Source: Trypanosoma brucei gambiense DAL972
Lineage: Eukaryota; Euglenozoa; Kinetoplastea; Trypanosomatida; Trypanosomatidae
Assembly: GCF_000210295.1 (NCBI RefSeq)
Contig: NC_026740.1
Span: forward strand, 813,691 to 877,690
Direction: 5' to 3'
DNA: 64,000 bases
Position 1 is the first letter of the stretch, and every line of letters begins with the position of its first letter. A program made the position numbers and the translations under genes. A model generated the notes under the pieces. The model did not search any database. It was not told the origin of the DNA and worked only from the letters and a program-made list of their open reading frames with translations. Positions 19,930 through 29,833 of the stretch are shown here, piece after piece.

Positions 19930-20166
19930 ATGTGTGGCGGGCCTGGAGGGGGAAGTGGAACAGTGAAGCCACTGAGAAAGAAAAGTGATGTTTCAATTGA
20001 AAAGAAGGAGGTTGACAAATTAGTGGATTCGGAATCGTTCACATCCTCCAGGCACCGGGTTCGCCGCCGCGAATGGACACAAGCCGAAGGTGAACAGCCT
20101 TTCGGAAAGCTAAGTTTAAATCCAACTGTTTGTACGCTCTTTGATGTGAAGATGAAAGAACACTAG
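19930..20166 (+). CDS. Possible small conserved-looking protein (78 aa)
   Basis: ATG 19930 is the first ATG after a strong pyrimidine tract (19771-19806) and its first AG (about 19839). The frame ends just before a new pyrimidine tract (20186-20218) that serves the next gene. It is therefore bounded like an independent trans-spliced unit. The product is soluble, charged and balanced in composition. It has a Gly-rich start (MCGGPGGGSG), a Lys-rich middle (KKSDVSIEKKEVDKL) and an ordered-looking end (FGKLSLNPTVCTLFDVKM), with no repeats. I recognise no family. A chance ORF in the 5' leader of the next gene is the alternative. Confidence 0.5.
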   Translation: MCGGPGGGSGTVKPLRKKSDVSIEKKEVDKLVDSESFTSSRHRVRRREWTQAEGEQPFGKLSLNPTVCTLFDVKMKEH

Positions 20167-20185
20167 ACATATACACATGTGTGTA

Positions 20186-20227
20186 TCTTTTTTCTTGAAC
20201 TTTTTGTCTCACTCTTTGACAACAAAG
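20186..20227 (+). promoter_or_regulatory. Putative spliced-leader acceptor for the RS-protein gene
   Basis: A T/C-rich run at 20186-20218 is followed by the first AG at 20226-20227, 31 nt before the ATG at 20259. Confidence 0.45.
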
Positions 20228-20258
20228 AAGAAGGGAAAAAGAAAATAAATCAAGAGTA

Positions 20259-21548
20259 ATGGCAGAGGGAGTACCGGCACCTTCTTCGTCATTTGCACAG
20301 AAAATGCATCAATTGTTGCAAATCCGTGCGGAGCGACAGCCTCTCGCTGAGGGTTACATGCGCTGTCCACTAAACCCTACACATCAAGTCCCCATCGCCG
20401 CCATAGTAACGCACCTCTCAAAGGCACACCAGCAGGACTCGCTTGACATTGCACCCGATGCGATGTATGGCGTGAACACGCGCTCCAGGCGCAGTGAATT
20501 CCTTAAAGAACAACTTCAGAGGATGCAACCTGTGGATGAAAGTGATCTTAGCGAGAGCGGTTATTCTAATCACCGAAGGAAAAGGTACCGGCGCAGTTCG
20601 AGTCAGTCCTACAGTTCTGACACGGGCTCATCTTCCTCCTGCTGCTCAAATGGAAGGAGCAACGTGTCGCGACAGTCGAACTCCTCTCGAAGTAGCGGGA
20701 AGCATCGCCACTATGAAGAAAGGCCGTACAATAATAGAAGGAGGGAGGAGCAGCCTACGCAACGGTCCTTCCATGGGAATAACACAACAAACTGGCACGA
20801 TCCGTCTAACGTTTTCAAGAGACTCTTGGGTCGTTACCCCTTCGGGGCTTCTATCAACAAACAGCGTCTTACAGAGTTTTTAATCGGTTTTGGTCCTTTG
20901 CAGTCGTTTAATTTTTTGGCGAATGGCACTGAATTTGTGGTGGAATTCGAAAGTTCGGTGGCCGCCTCTAAGTGCTTACAAGCCGCCACGCCTAACCTTT
21001 TGATTGACGATGTTTGTGTGAGAATGTACCCGGTACCGTTACCAAGCCCCGGAGTTGCACCCGAATTTTCTTACGGGGGTGCTGAAATAATGCGGACCCC
21101 TCCACCATGGCCTGATGATGCGGCGCCTCCAACTGTTGTCTCGTCACTTCCAGCGGCGCAGCAGAACCAACCGTGGCCGCCTACTGACATAACACCTTCC
21201 GTTGCAGTTGGGGTTGGAGTTGGGAGCAAATCAGTTGGTGTCCCTGTGCTGAGTAATGTGGACGACCTTGTAGATGCTTTCACATCAGTCAGCAGCGCAC
21301 GGATAACGTCTAACACGGCAATACTTTCGTGTGCTGTGAGGACGACGTGTGGGAAGAATGTCACCACAGAGGACATATGGAAAGAATTATGGCACTTTGG
21401 TGAGATGAGAAACATTTTATTGGTGGGGCCGCGTGTTGTAGTAGAATTCTCGGATGGCAGGGGTGTGAGGAGGGCAACCCAGGCAATGGAGTTGGAGCCG
21501 GGTAAATTCAAGTTCTGCAGTTTATTGGGCGAGGGTGAAGGCCGGTAG
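20259..21548 (+). CDS. RS-rich RNA-binding protein with variant U11-48K-type zinc finger and two RRM-like domains
   Basis: In this 429-residue protein, residues 36-57 (CPLNPTHQVPIAAIVTHLSK plus AH) match the CHHC finger of U11-48K and TRM13 in spacing up to the third ligand: C36, x5, H42, x9, H52. The last ligand appears to be H57 and not a Cys. Residues about 105-165 are an Arg/Ser-rich, basic low-complexity region as in SR proteins. Residues about 185-262 (LTEFLIGFGPLQSFNFL, then GTEFVVEFESSVAASKCL) and 335-425 (LWHFGEMRNILLVGPRVVVE) look like degenerate RRMs. The mix suggests a nuclear splicing or mRNA-processing factor. The finger type would fit RNA or snRNP recognition. The partner is unknown. 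Confidence 0.7.
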   Translation: MAEGVPAPSSSFAQKMHQLLQIRAERQPLAEGYMRCPLNPTHQVPIAAIVTHLSKAHQQDSLDIAPDAMYGVNTRSRRSEFLKEQLQRMQPVDESDLSESGYSNHRRKRYRRSSSQSYSSDTGSSSSCCSNGRSNVSRQSNSSRSSGKHRHYEERPYNNRRREEQPTQRSFHGNNTTNWHDPSNVFKRLLGRYPFGASINKQRLTEFLIGFGPLQSFNFLANGTEFVVEFESSVAASKCLQAATPNLLIDDVCVRMYPVPLPSPGVAPEFSYGGAEIMRTPPPWPDDAAPPTVVSSLPAAQQNQPWPPTDITPSVAVGVGVGSKSVGVPVLSNVDDLVDAFTSVSSARITSNTAILSCAVRTTCGKNVTTEDIWKELWHFGEMRNILLVGPRVVVEFSDGRGVRRATQAMELEPGKFKFCSLLGEGEGR

Positions 21549-22173
21549 GTTTCGCAGGGGCGCGTGCGTTCCGCACTCATTCGGGCGATGCCCAGTGCGG
21601 CACTAATCCCTGTGACGGTGGTCTTCTCAGTAATCACGTTCGCCGAAGCAACGAAGCACGAAAGGCTTTTGTGTGTTGGAGGGCCAAGCTAATCTAATGG
21701 AAATAATGCGCGTACATCTTATGGTCGACGACGTGTAACTTTTTCGCCAAACCTGCGGACGTGCGGAAGAAGTCGCACACTCCAGCTTAATAAATGGGGG
21801 CAAGGGGATGGGATGAAGATTTTTTTAAAAAAGAAATGAGCGCGGCACGTATACCGTTCCCTCTTTTTTTGTTATTGCCTTCTGTTTTCTCTTTTCTGCT
21901 ACACGAAGAGGAGGGAAATGATCTAAGTCGGATGGCACATTAATCTCTTCTATTTATTTCAAGCTTTCTTTTATTTCGCTGCCCCTCTTAACGTAACTGT
22001 AGGGTTTGGGAAGGCTCTTTCCCGTGGTAGTGGCGGGGGCGAAGTGAACAGCGAAAAAAAAAGAGGGAAGTGTTACAAGTGAATCAAAGGGCCAGGTAAA
22101 GGGCCCCGCAGGTGACAAAATAGTCACTGTATTTAGGAAGTGCGTCTGCGTTTTTGTTCAAGATATTCTAAAG

Positions 22174-22204
<31 letters not shown>

Positions 22205-22263
22205 CTAACTCTTCGATTCCTTTCCATTTTCCGGACAGCAATTGCCACATACGCCGAGTCTCG
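21549..22263. other. Intergenic spacer with TA microsatellite
   Basis: AT- and purine-rich blocks are followed by a TA array (22177-22202), a pyrimidine-rich stretch (22207-22231) and an AG at 22237-22238, 26 nt before the next ATG. No gene is supported. Confidence 0.55.
22177..22202. repeat. TA dinucleotide microsatellite
   Basis: About twelve AT units lie immediately upstream of the pyrimidine tract and AG (22237-22238) used by the Kelch-BTB gene. Confidence 0.9.
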
Positions 22264-25200
22264 ATGTGGAATGAAGTTAGCGCTAGTGAAGTCGAAGCCC
22301 TTCTAGGCGAGTTGAGGGACATTGTCAGCGACCCCGTGGTTATGTCTGTCACAAAAAGTGGAGAGGACAAGCAGCCAATCTCAGAAGAAAAGACGAAACC
22401 CAAAGCCGTGGGGCGTGTGGGTTTCTCAACGTACGCCGGTGTTACGGAGAGTAGACGAACAGTTGTTCCTCTTTATGAGCGACTTCCACCCATCACCCCG
22501 CCTGTTGTCTGCAGCATACGGGATGAATTAACCATGTCTGGCGCAGACACGTTGCGTAAAGGGTTTCTGCTACTGCCTAACCTCACTGGGGATGATGAGG
22601 GCATGCCCCAACGGCCGATGTCGCCCAACGAAGTGCGAAGGCTTTTGTGTTGTGCGGAGAGTTCTGCACGAGGCGGTGCAGCGAATAATTCTGCAACCTC
22701 ACCGACTGTGGGGGAGGGGGGTGACGTTAAGGATAGTTACAGGGAACCCAACTTTTTGCCCATCATGTGTGCGAGACATATTTGTCCTGGAGGTATTGTA
22801 CCCCGGGCACGTTGGGGCCATACTTTAACGGCTGTGCAAGGACACAAGCTCGTGCTATTTGGTGGAATGGACTTAAAGGAAGGTGATACGTCGGACCTTT
22901 TTGAATATGACGCTCATCACGTCGTGTGGGACCCCGTGCTTGTTGCTGATGGTGTAGGTCCGACACCCCGTACAAATCATGCTGCGTGTGCCGCTGAGGA
23001 CCGCTGGCTGTACGTTAGTGGGGGGACAACTGCCCGTGGAACAATTATCCTCGGTGACATTTATCGCTTTGATACATGGACTCATGAGTGGAAATGCCTG
23101 TGGGAGTACAAAGGCATCGGCACCAGTGCCAGCAATAGCACAAGCAAGAATGAACCCACACCTCGTTTTGGACATTCAATGTTACATCGTGACGGCCGGT
23201 TGTACATTTTCGGTGGACGAGCACTCAAGCGCAATCACAGTGGGTCACGGGGCGATGCCGTCACGTGCATGGCCTCCGCTGATGTTTACGTTTTTTCGTT
23301 GACCAGTGGTAAATGGAAGAAACGCATTCAAGCTGGGAAGGAAAACACAGTGAGTGATGAAGCCAAAGCACCGGGGAGCGCGGGGCCATGTGCCTCAGAA
23401 AGGCAGGAAAATGAGAGTGCCGTTGAACTACCGCCTACGCGCCCCACTGTGCGGTTCCATCATGCGGCGTGTATTATGGATTCCACTATGTTTATTAACG
23501 GAGGTATTGACGGTGACAGTGTTACATTAGCTGACACATGGGCACTCAATCTCAAGGAAGGGCGATGGATAAGATTGCACGATGGAAGTACAGCGGATGC
23601 TCATCCACGAGAAAAGCATCATTTATTTGCCTGCGGCAGTTGCTTGCTTGCGGTTGGGGGTTGCAGCGCTAGCGACCGCCGTAGCTTAGTCTCTAGAAGA
23701 TGCCGAAACTTTGTTGCGGCACTGGCTCTTGAAAGTGAAAACAAGTTGGGTTCTGTCTCATGGTTCCCACTGGCAATGGGGAACGCGGCGGCGGTGGTTC
23801 CAAACAGAAAATCGTTTGGTGCGGCCTTCAGTGGGGGGTTTGTGCACGTGTTTGGTGGCATCTGCGGATGCGAACCGCCCTCTAATACGATGGTACGTTT
23901 TCTTGCGGCAGATGGTTACTTTGCGACAGACTCTACAATGGTTCCCTCTTCCTCTGCAGGCAACAAAGAAGGCGCTATTTCCATGATGCGTTCTGTGCGA
24001 GAGAGTGGCGACTTTGTCACGTATGACGCGTATATCCTTCCACGCAGCTGGGATGGTGATGTAGAAGTTGACACTGTGGCCAACAGGCCATTTGGCGTGC
24101 ATCGTGCTTTGGTGCAGCAACGTGCTCCAAAGTTTTGGGAGGATGTTCTGCGCTGCCGGACAAGCGTTGCGAAGTCTATCATCTCCCCAACTGCAGATGC
24201 GTCGTCCCAACTGGTTAATTTTGCATGCAACCCTGGGTTAGCGGAGAGCGGTACCGCCGATAATCCCACTGTGGGCTCTTGTAATCGCGCCGGTTGTGAT
24301 GAGGAGCCCAATCAGGCGCATGTCACTGCGTATTACACGGAAGGGAATTCCCGTGTCCAGGGCCTATCAGTCTCTCTCACGGCAAACCAGTTGCAGTGTT
24401 TACTAGATTATATCTATTGGGGGGACATGCGCCTCAGTATGCTCACAGAACTGGATGACGATAACGTGTCTAATAGGGGGAGGGAGGACCTACAGAAAAC
24501 CGCAGCTCAGGAAGAAGTCCGAACGGTACAGTCACTTATGCGCGCGGCGGAAGTCTATGAGTTACCCCTTCTCCATGCGCTCTGCAATGCACTCTCCTCG
24601 GGTAACATCAAGGAGCTAAGAGAAGCAAGGAAGAGATGCGGCGAGCAACTTCAGGAGGATCTGTTGCATTTGTTGAAAACCTCCCGTGGGGCTACTGCAA
24701 CAGTTCTCTTTGTTGACCCACACACAAAACAGCAGGTATCGTGTTCTCTTCATCCGTTCATTCTGACTGCCTCCAACTCCTTCTTCAAGGACTTACTTCG
24801 GCCTTTACTCACCGGTGAAAAGATGGCCTTCCAAATGGGATCCGTTTCCGCCAAGCTGTGCGCAGCAGGACGGTACGCGGCCTCCAAGTCACGCCGTGGG
24901 ATAGTTGTTGGGCCCGTGCCGATGCCATACTTGGCCGTGCAGCCAGTGCTCTGCTTCTTGTACACACGTCAATTGCAAATTCCGCGTGAGTCAGTCTTTG
25001 CCACGATGCTGGGATCTCGTCTTCTGGATGTGGCGCCCCTACAGGCATATTGCGAAACCATTCTTGCGCGGGAGGAGGTGAACTACGACACCGCATTACA
25101 CTTTTTCTCTTTGGCGGGGAGGTATCAGGCTCCACTTTTGCAGGAGATCGCCCTACTGACGGCCGTGATGGGCTATGGGGTGATTCGACCCACCATGAGA

Positions 25201-25350
25201 ACGGTTGATTTGTCTGAAGAGGAGGTGAAGGAAATCGCTGCTGTTGCGGAGGAATTGGGAACCGACACGTGGGTACCTCCCCCACAGACATCTACTGTCG
25301 CGAAGACACGTGAGGAGTACCAAGCCCGGTGGGATGCGTCACTGGCGTAA
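22264..25350 (+). CDS. Kelch-repeat protein with two BTB-like domains (LZTR1-like architecture)
   Basis: In this 1028-residue protein, residues about 170-560 hold Kelch blades with the usual GG doublets and following hydrophobics. Examples are HKLVLFGGMD near 195, RWLYVSGGT near 250, RLYIFGGRA near 315, TMFINGGIDG near 410 and GFVHVFGGICG near 525. Two BTB/POZ-like units follow. The first starts near 600 (RPFGVHRALVQQRAPKFWEDVL) and is interrupted by an insert. The second is near 815-925 (LHPFILTASNSFFKDLLRPL, then VLCFLYTRQL) and is followed by BACK-like helices. Kelch followed by double BTB is the plan of LZTR1, a substrate adaptor for Cullin-3 ubiquitin ligases. A similar adaptor role is inferred. 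The Kelch call is firm; the two BTB calls are good but by eye. Confidence 0.8.
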   Translation: MWNEVSASEVEALLGELRDIVSDPVVMSVTKSGEDKQPISEEKTKPKAVGRVGFSTYAGVTESRRTVVPLYERLPPITPPVVCSIRDELTMSGADTLRKGFLLLPNLTGDDEGMPQRPMSPNEVRRLLCCAESSARGGAANNSATSPTVGEGGDVKDSYREPNFLPIMCARHICPGGIVPRARWGHTLTAVQGHKLVLFGGMDLKEGDTSDLFEYDAHHVVWDPVLVADGVGPTPRTNHAACAAEDRWLYVSGGTTARGTIILGDIYRFDTWTHEWKCLWEYKGIGTSASNSTSKNEPTPRFGHSMLHRDGRLYIFGGRALKRNHSGSRGDAVTCMASADVYVFSLTSGKWKKRIQAGKENTVSDEAKAPGSAGPCASERQENESAVELPPTRPTVRFHHAACIMDSTMFINGGIDGDSVTLADTWALNLKEGRWIRLHDGSTADAHPREKHHLFACGSCLLAVGGCSASDRRSLVSRRCRNFVAALALESENKLGSVSWFPLAMGNAAAVVPNRKSFGAAFSGGFVHVFGGICGCEPPSNTMVRFLAADGYFATDSTMVPSSSAGNKEGAISMMRSVRESGDFVTYDAYILPRSWDGDVEVDTVANRPFGVHRALVQQRAPKFWEDVLRCRTSVAKSIISPTADASSQLVNFACNPGLAESGTADNPTVGSCNRAGCDEEPNQAHVTAYYTEGNSRVQGLSVSLTANQLQCLLDYIYWGDMRLSMLTELDDDNVSNRGREDLQKTAAQEEVRTVQSLMRAAEVYELPLLHALCNALSSGNIKELREARKRCGEQLQEDLLHLLKTSRGATATVLFVDPHTKQQVSCSLHPFILTASNSFFKDLLRPLLTGEKMAFQMGSVSAKLCAAGRYAASKSRRGIVVGPVPMPYLAVQPVLCFLYTRQLQIPRESVFATMLGSRLLDVAPLQAYCETILAREEVNYDTALHFFSLAGRYQAPLLQEIALLTAVMGYGVIRPTMRTVDLSEEEVKEIAAVAEELGTDTWVPPPQTSTVAKTREEYQARWDASLA

Positions 25351-25941
25351 GGTGTGAGTTGTAATCCCCCTTTTTTTTCGTTGTGCAACCATGGATGCAA
25401 GAAGTATTACCCGTTCCTCAGCACCTACAGTTCTACGTACTGTCTTTCACGCAATATTGTGTGATGCCTTCTTTTCTTTCGAAGGGATCGCACTTTATTG
25501 GTTGGTCTCTCTGAGAGTTGAAATAAAGCAGTTGTTTTGTTGGAGGCTGAAGAGGGAATGCTGGGATTCATCTTTCCTCCCTTGTTACGCGTTGTTCCTT
25601 TATTGTTGTACACTTCTCTGGCGTCATCCTGTACATAATGCAGACAATGTATCTGTGAGTGACTTTCGGCCCTTCCTACCCTTTCTTATCCGTTGCTTTC
25701 AACGGTGTATCGCAGCGTGCGTTTTACATCTCTCTTTTATTCATCGGTTTTTTGTTTGTTTTCTTTTCCGGTCTTTCCACCCTTTTCATTCCCCTCCACC
25801 GAGTTGTGAACGTGCCCAGATGCGGGGAAGTGTTTTCCGTAGCCAATGGAATGATGGAAACCGTGTCTGAGTACATGTCGCTTGAAGTGCAGTGGCTAAG
25901 GCGGAGCACCGTGTAAGTAATTCCTTGGCTCCCTCTTCGGG

Positions 25942-25975
<34 letters not shown>

Positions 25976-27285
25976 CACATGAATCATATCATATTTGCAC
26001 AGTCTTACATGTTAATATATAGTACATGTCATTTCTTTGTGACGTGCACGCTTCAAATGCGCTTGATGGACCTTGTGGGTAGTGGAGTTTTCTAAATACA
26101 CATCAAATGATTTTCAACGTTATTACATATTTTGTTGTTTCGGTTTGTTTTACTTTCCTTTTTTAAAAAAATCTCATACTTTAACCGGAACTTTATTTAC
26201 GAAGCAGTGGTTCTGGAGCGCGCGGCAAAGTTAAGAGTGAGAAGTGAAGCGCTAGTATATGAATCGGAACGGAGAGAGACGACAGATACAGTTCAAAGTG
26301 AAGGAAATGTAAGTAGGAGGCAGGGAGAAAATTAAAGGAAGTGTGGTCTATTGATAACTGGGGACAAAAGGAAATCGAAAGAGCAAACGATGGGAAGCAG
26401 ACAATAAGCGCGGGTACCTGCGTGCTATGAATGACTTGCTTCCCCCCAAAACGTACATATCCTGCTGTCATTTCACTGTCGGTGGGTACTTGGCGGCTTA
26501 ACACCGAAAGATGTAAGTTTACCGAGTACGAGAGAAAGAAAGGTTGATTGGCGACAAGAGGATGTAAGAGGAATGGAGAGGAGGAGAAAAGTAGAGTAAG
26601 GGATAAGTGAGAGTGACGAAACCACGTTGAATGATGTCAATGAAGACAGATGTTATCCGCGCTTGTGTTATGAACACGACTGCCCGAAACCCTCGATGTG
26701 TGTTTTATCCTTTTTTTCTTGTGCATGTATGCCTTGTTTCCCATTCATCCACTTAATAGGGTAAATTTGGCCGTTTATACTTAAAACTATCATTAAAGTC
26801 TGTCCATTTGTTCTCGATATGTTTGTCTATTCGTCACGTCTTTCGGTTACGGAGACCATCATGTGGTTCTCCCTCAAGTTCCTGACCCCGTTCGCCACCA
26901 CCGGCAATACCCCATTTCATACGTGTTGTCAAGACAAAATTCAGACGCTGAGAAATAAAAAAAAAAATTCGTTACAGGCGTTTTAGTTTTGGACTCCTGC
27001 GGGTACAAATCGGAAAAAGGGTGAGGTTGAAAATGTCTTTCGGAGGAAAGGTCGTGTAACCGGCACTCCAGCGGCCAGTTTTTTCCCCCTCTTGTTCGTT
27101 TCCCCTCTCCATCCCCCAACATGTACCTGCCTTCATGTGGCATTGTTGTAGCCCTTTTCAATTTGTTCACTCCCCAGCGACGTTCTACATTTTTGTTTGA
27201 CGTCCTGCATCAACTACCCCTCATACATCTGTTCTCTTTTCTCATTGTGCGCATTTGTCTCCTCTGTTGAACTAAGTGCCCAGTT
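25351..27285. other. Intergenic spacer (1.9 kb) with TA microsatellite
   Basis: The first part (25391-25870) holds an open frame of 159 codons with UTR-like, Cys/Phe-rich composition, not accepted. A TA array lies at 25943-25972. Purine-rich sequence fills 26210-26650. A C/T-rich stretch at about 27200-27265 and CAG at 27281-27283 precede the next ATG at 27286. Confidence 0.5.
25943..25972. repeat. TA dinucleotide microsatellite
   Basis: About fifteen uninterrupted TA units, among the longest TA arrays in the window, lie in non-coding sequence. Confidence 0.95.
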
Positions 27286-29112
27286 ATGACGGGGCCAACG
27301 CGTGCTCTGTTTCTGTCGAGCGGAATCAATTTGGGCCGACTCCGCCTGGCGGAGCAGTTCTCCTCCATGAATGGATGGCAGTCAAAAGAAGATCCCGCGT
27401 TTGACGCTTATGTCAAGGAGCGGAGGCGAAAGGAGAACTACGAGGCCTTTGACCAACGTGTCGAGCGGGGCTACGCCGCCGCCGCGAAGCTGCACAAAGC
27501 AGAGATTCAAAACGCCGTGAAGCGGCGACTGAAGTCGAGTGGAGCGAAGTTTACGGCAGAAACGCTACGTGAGATGAGTAGTGCCGTAACGGAGCGTCTG
27601 GCGTGGTTGCGTGACGTTTGGGCACAAATCGATGCTGATTATCGCAGTGGCGATTCAGCCCGTCAGGAGACGGCTGCACAGGAGATTTCTGCGGCGTTGC
27701 GCGGAGAACCAAACGATTACATGCGATGGGTGTACGAGACGAAGCGAGAATTACGGTTTGCAGGACCCGTTGGTCGTCGTGCCATCCAAGAAGAGCTGCA
27801 GGCAGCTGAACTACCTGAAGTTTTGGACGAGGAGGTGAACCGCTACCACGATCTGAAACTCAACATGATGGAAATCGAACGTGAGGTGAAGGCCAAATAT
27901 GGTGTGGCTGGCCAGCAGCACTGGGCCGAACTGCAAGCAGCGAAGGATGAAGAGTACATACAGAAGCTAGATGAGGCCGCTGAGGTTTATAAGCAACTTC
28001 TTGATCAAAGTGCTAGATTGGACGAGTCCCGCCGGTCGGAACTGCAACGGAGTTATGTAGAACGAGTTCACCAGGCACAAGTTCGTTTTAAGGCAGCCAT
28101 GGAGCTTGAGGGTCAGCGTGAGCAACTCATTGAGGCTCACCAGGCAATGAAGGAAGAGAGAATGCGTACAGAGCGTGAAAAGAGACGGCAGCTGCTACGT
28201 GAGGCAGCGGAACTTCGCGCACAAGGAAAGAAGAGCGCGGACGTTCTCACCGCACTGAAGGAACGACAACTCGATGCCAATGCAAAGCGGCAAGCTGAGT
28301 ATGAACTAAAAGAATGTGAGGACATCCTCAAACGGAAGTCAGAGATGTTGGACATGATTGCTCACTTTAAGCATGATGTCGAGGAGCGGGAGGGACGTGA
28401 AATGTTGCAGCGTCAGAAGAGTGATGAGGAGCGTCAGGTCAACGTTTTCGGCTTTTACGAGGAGGTGGGTGTCGAGGACGGACTTTCCATTAGCAGTGAA
28501 GGAACCACTTCCCAGGGTGGCTCCTCTGGCCTTGGCACTGTATCAACTTCTACCTCGTGTGCTAAGAGTGCTGATAGTAACAGCAGCGCACAACCATCGC
28601 AAAAATTACGGAAGGAAGAACTGTGGAAGGTAATCAACGCCGACACGTACGAGGACCCGTTCCGCACTGTTCACCAGGCTCGTTTAGATGCCGTGAAAAC
28701 TTATGATCCCGCGTATGCCCGAACCTTCCCACTGAACCTTGTCCTCGGCCGCAAGTATTCTAGGCAGGGTGCTGGTGAAATGGCTGCGGGTAATGAGACA
28801 GACAAACAGATTCTGCAGAAAGGAAATAACATTCTCTACAGTTTCCAATGGGGTCTCAACAACGGCACTGTGCACGACCTCGATGCTGACGGAGGCACGG
28901 ATTACTTCATGGATGGCGCATTTCATGTGCGTGATAAAGAAACTGGCGATATTGACTGGCGCTACGAGAAGAAGAGGGGTGGTCCCGTGTTTAGAGGACC
29001 TAAATTTTATCGGCTTGGTGCACAGCGTGAGGCGGCAGACCCGGGTGAGCGGGCCATGGATCCCACTCCATACACTTCTACACCACGGGAACATAAGTGG
29101 CGTAGCAGCTAA
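27286..29112 (+). CDS. Coiled-coil protein, probably mitochondrial, unassigned (608 aa)
   Basis: The first 16 residues (MTGPTRALFLSSGINL) carry Arg, Ser/Thr and hydrophobics but no acids, so they may be a short mitochondrial presequence. Residues about 30-400 are highly charged and helical with long stretches of Glu, Lys, Arg, Gln and Ala (for example EGQREQLIEAHQAMKEERMR), predicting extended coiled coil. After a Ser/Thr/Gly linker (about 405-440), the C-terminal 160 residues are globular and rich in aromatics and Gly (ILYSFQWGLNNGTVHDLDAD and DIDWRYEKKRGGPVFRGPKF). I recognise no family. A structural or mitoribosomal role would fit but is a guess. Confidence 0.75.
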   Translation: MTGPTRALFLSSGINLGRLRLAEQFSSMNGWQSKEDPAFDAYVKERRRKENYEAFDQRVERGYAAAAKLHKAEIQNAVKRRLKSSGAKFTAETLREMSSAVTERLAWLRDVWAQIDADYRSGDSARQETAAQEISAALRGEPNDYMRWVYETKRELRFAGPVGRRAIQEELQAAELPEVLDEEVNRYHDLKLNMMEIEREVKAKYGVAGQQHWAELQAAKDEEYIQKLDEAAEVYKQLLDQSARLDESRRSELQRSYVERVHQAQVRFKAAMELEGQREQLIEAHQAMKEERMRTEREKRRQLLREAAELRAQGKKSADVLTALKERQLDANAKRQAEYELKECEDILKRKSEMLDMIAHFKHDVEEREGREMLQRQKSDEERQVNVFGFYEEVGVEDGLSISSEGTTSQGGSSGLGTVSTSTSCAKSADSNSSAQPSQKLRKEELWKVINADTYEDPFRTVHQARLDAVKTYDPAYARTFPLNLVLGRKYSRQGAGEMAAGNETDKQILQKGNNILYSFQWGLNNGTVHDLDADGGTDYFMDGAFHVRDKETGDIDWRYEKKRGGPVFRGPKFYRLGAQREAADPGERAMDPTPYTSTPREHKWRSS

Positions 29113-29833
29113 ATGGAGGGGGAATACATGGATGCAACGAAGGAGGAAAACGACTGGCTACGGTGGTTAGGACGTTACGTTGGCACACTCTCTATGGTTG
29201 GCGGCCACAGAGGGAACACCTCCCGTTGTTGGTTTCTAGCTATCACTTTAGCGTAGTGACGGGGAATTGTTTTGCATGTGGTTTCACGTTGTTTATGAGT
29301 GGAAGTAGTGGAGGGGGAGGGGCGCACTAGCAGGGTTGCCTCATCCTTCCTTCACAAACAAAGAATTCTTGCGTTGGTGCTGATTCTCATCAGAAGCAGC
29401 GTACTCCCCTCTGCATGTGTCCTCCCTTTCTCACAGAGCTATCTTGTTTGCCTTTTCTGTTCGTTTTCCTACATCAGTAGAGTATTAGGGACGCCACACC
29501 GCTTCGTCTCCGCTCTCACTGCTCGTACTAGAAGCAAAGCTCATCGTTTAATAACCTCATACAATTCTCCCCTGAAACCCGAGACAACTCCGGAAACACA
29601 AAGGGGGAAGAGCAGCCCATACATTGTTCTCTACAATTTCAGACAACGTGGCTCGGAGTGGTGATAGCCTAGGTGGTGTCAGCCGCTGCGCCGCTGCCCC
29701 ATAACAGCGCGGGAGGAAAAGAAAAGCTAACGTGTATACAAAAAGCAAGTAACCGTCTGTGGGACATTTTCCATATATACATTTGCTTTCAGCTAAGCAT
29801 AGGAGCAGTTTCTTGCTGTTTCGCTGCGCCACA
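29113..29833. other. Intergenic spacer
   Basis: Pyrimidine-rich stretches lie around 29335-29470. The in-frame region upstream of the MFS start (29759-29833) is open but has no ATG. No independent gene is seen. Confidence 0.5.

Noticed and set aside
25391..25870. 159-codon frame after the Kelch-BTB gene
   Set aside because: It is Cys/Phe/Arg-rich with no clear pattern, and the upstream tract is weak. It is best explained as 3' UTR.
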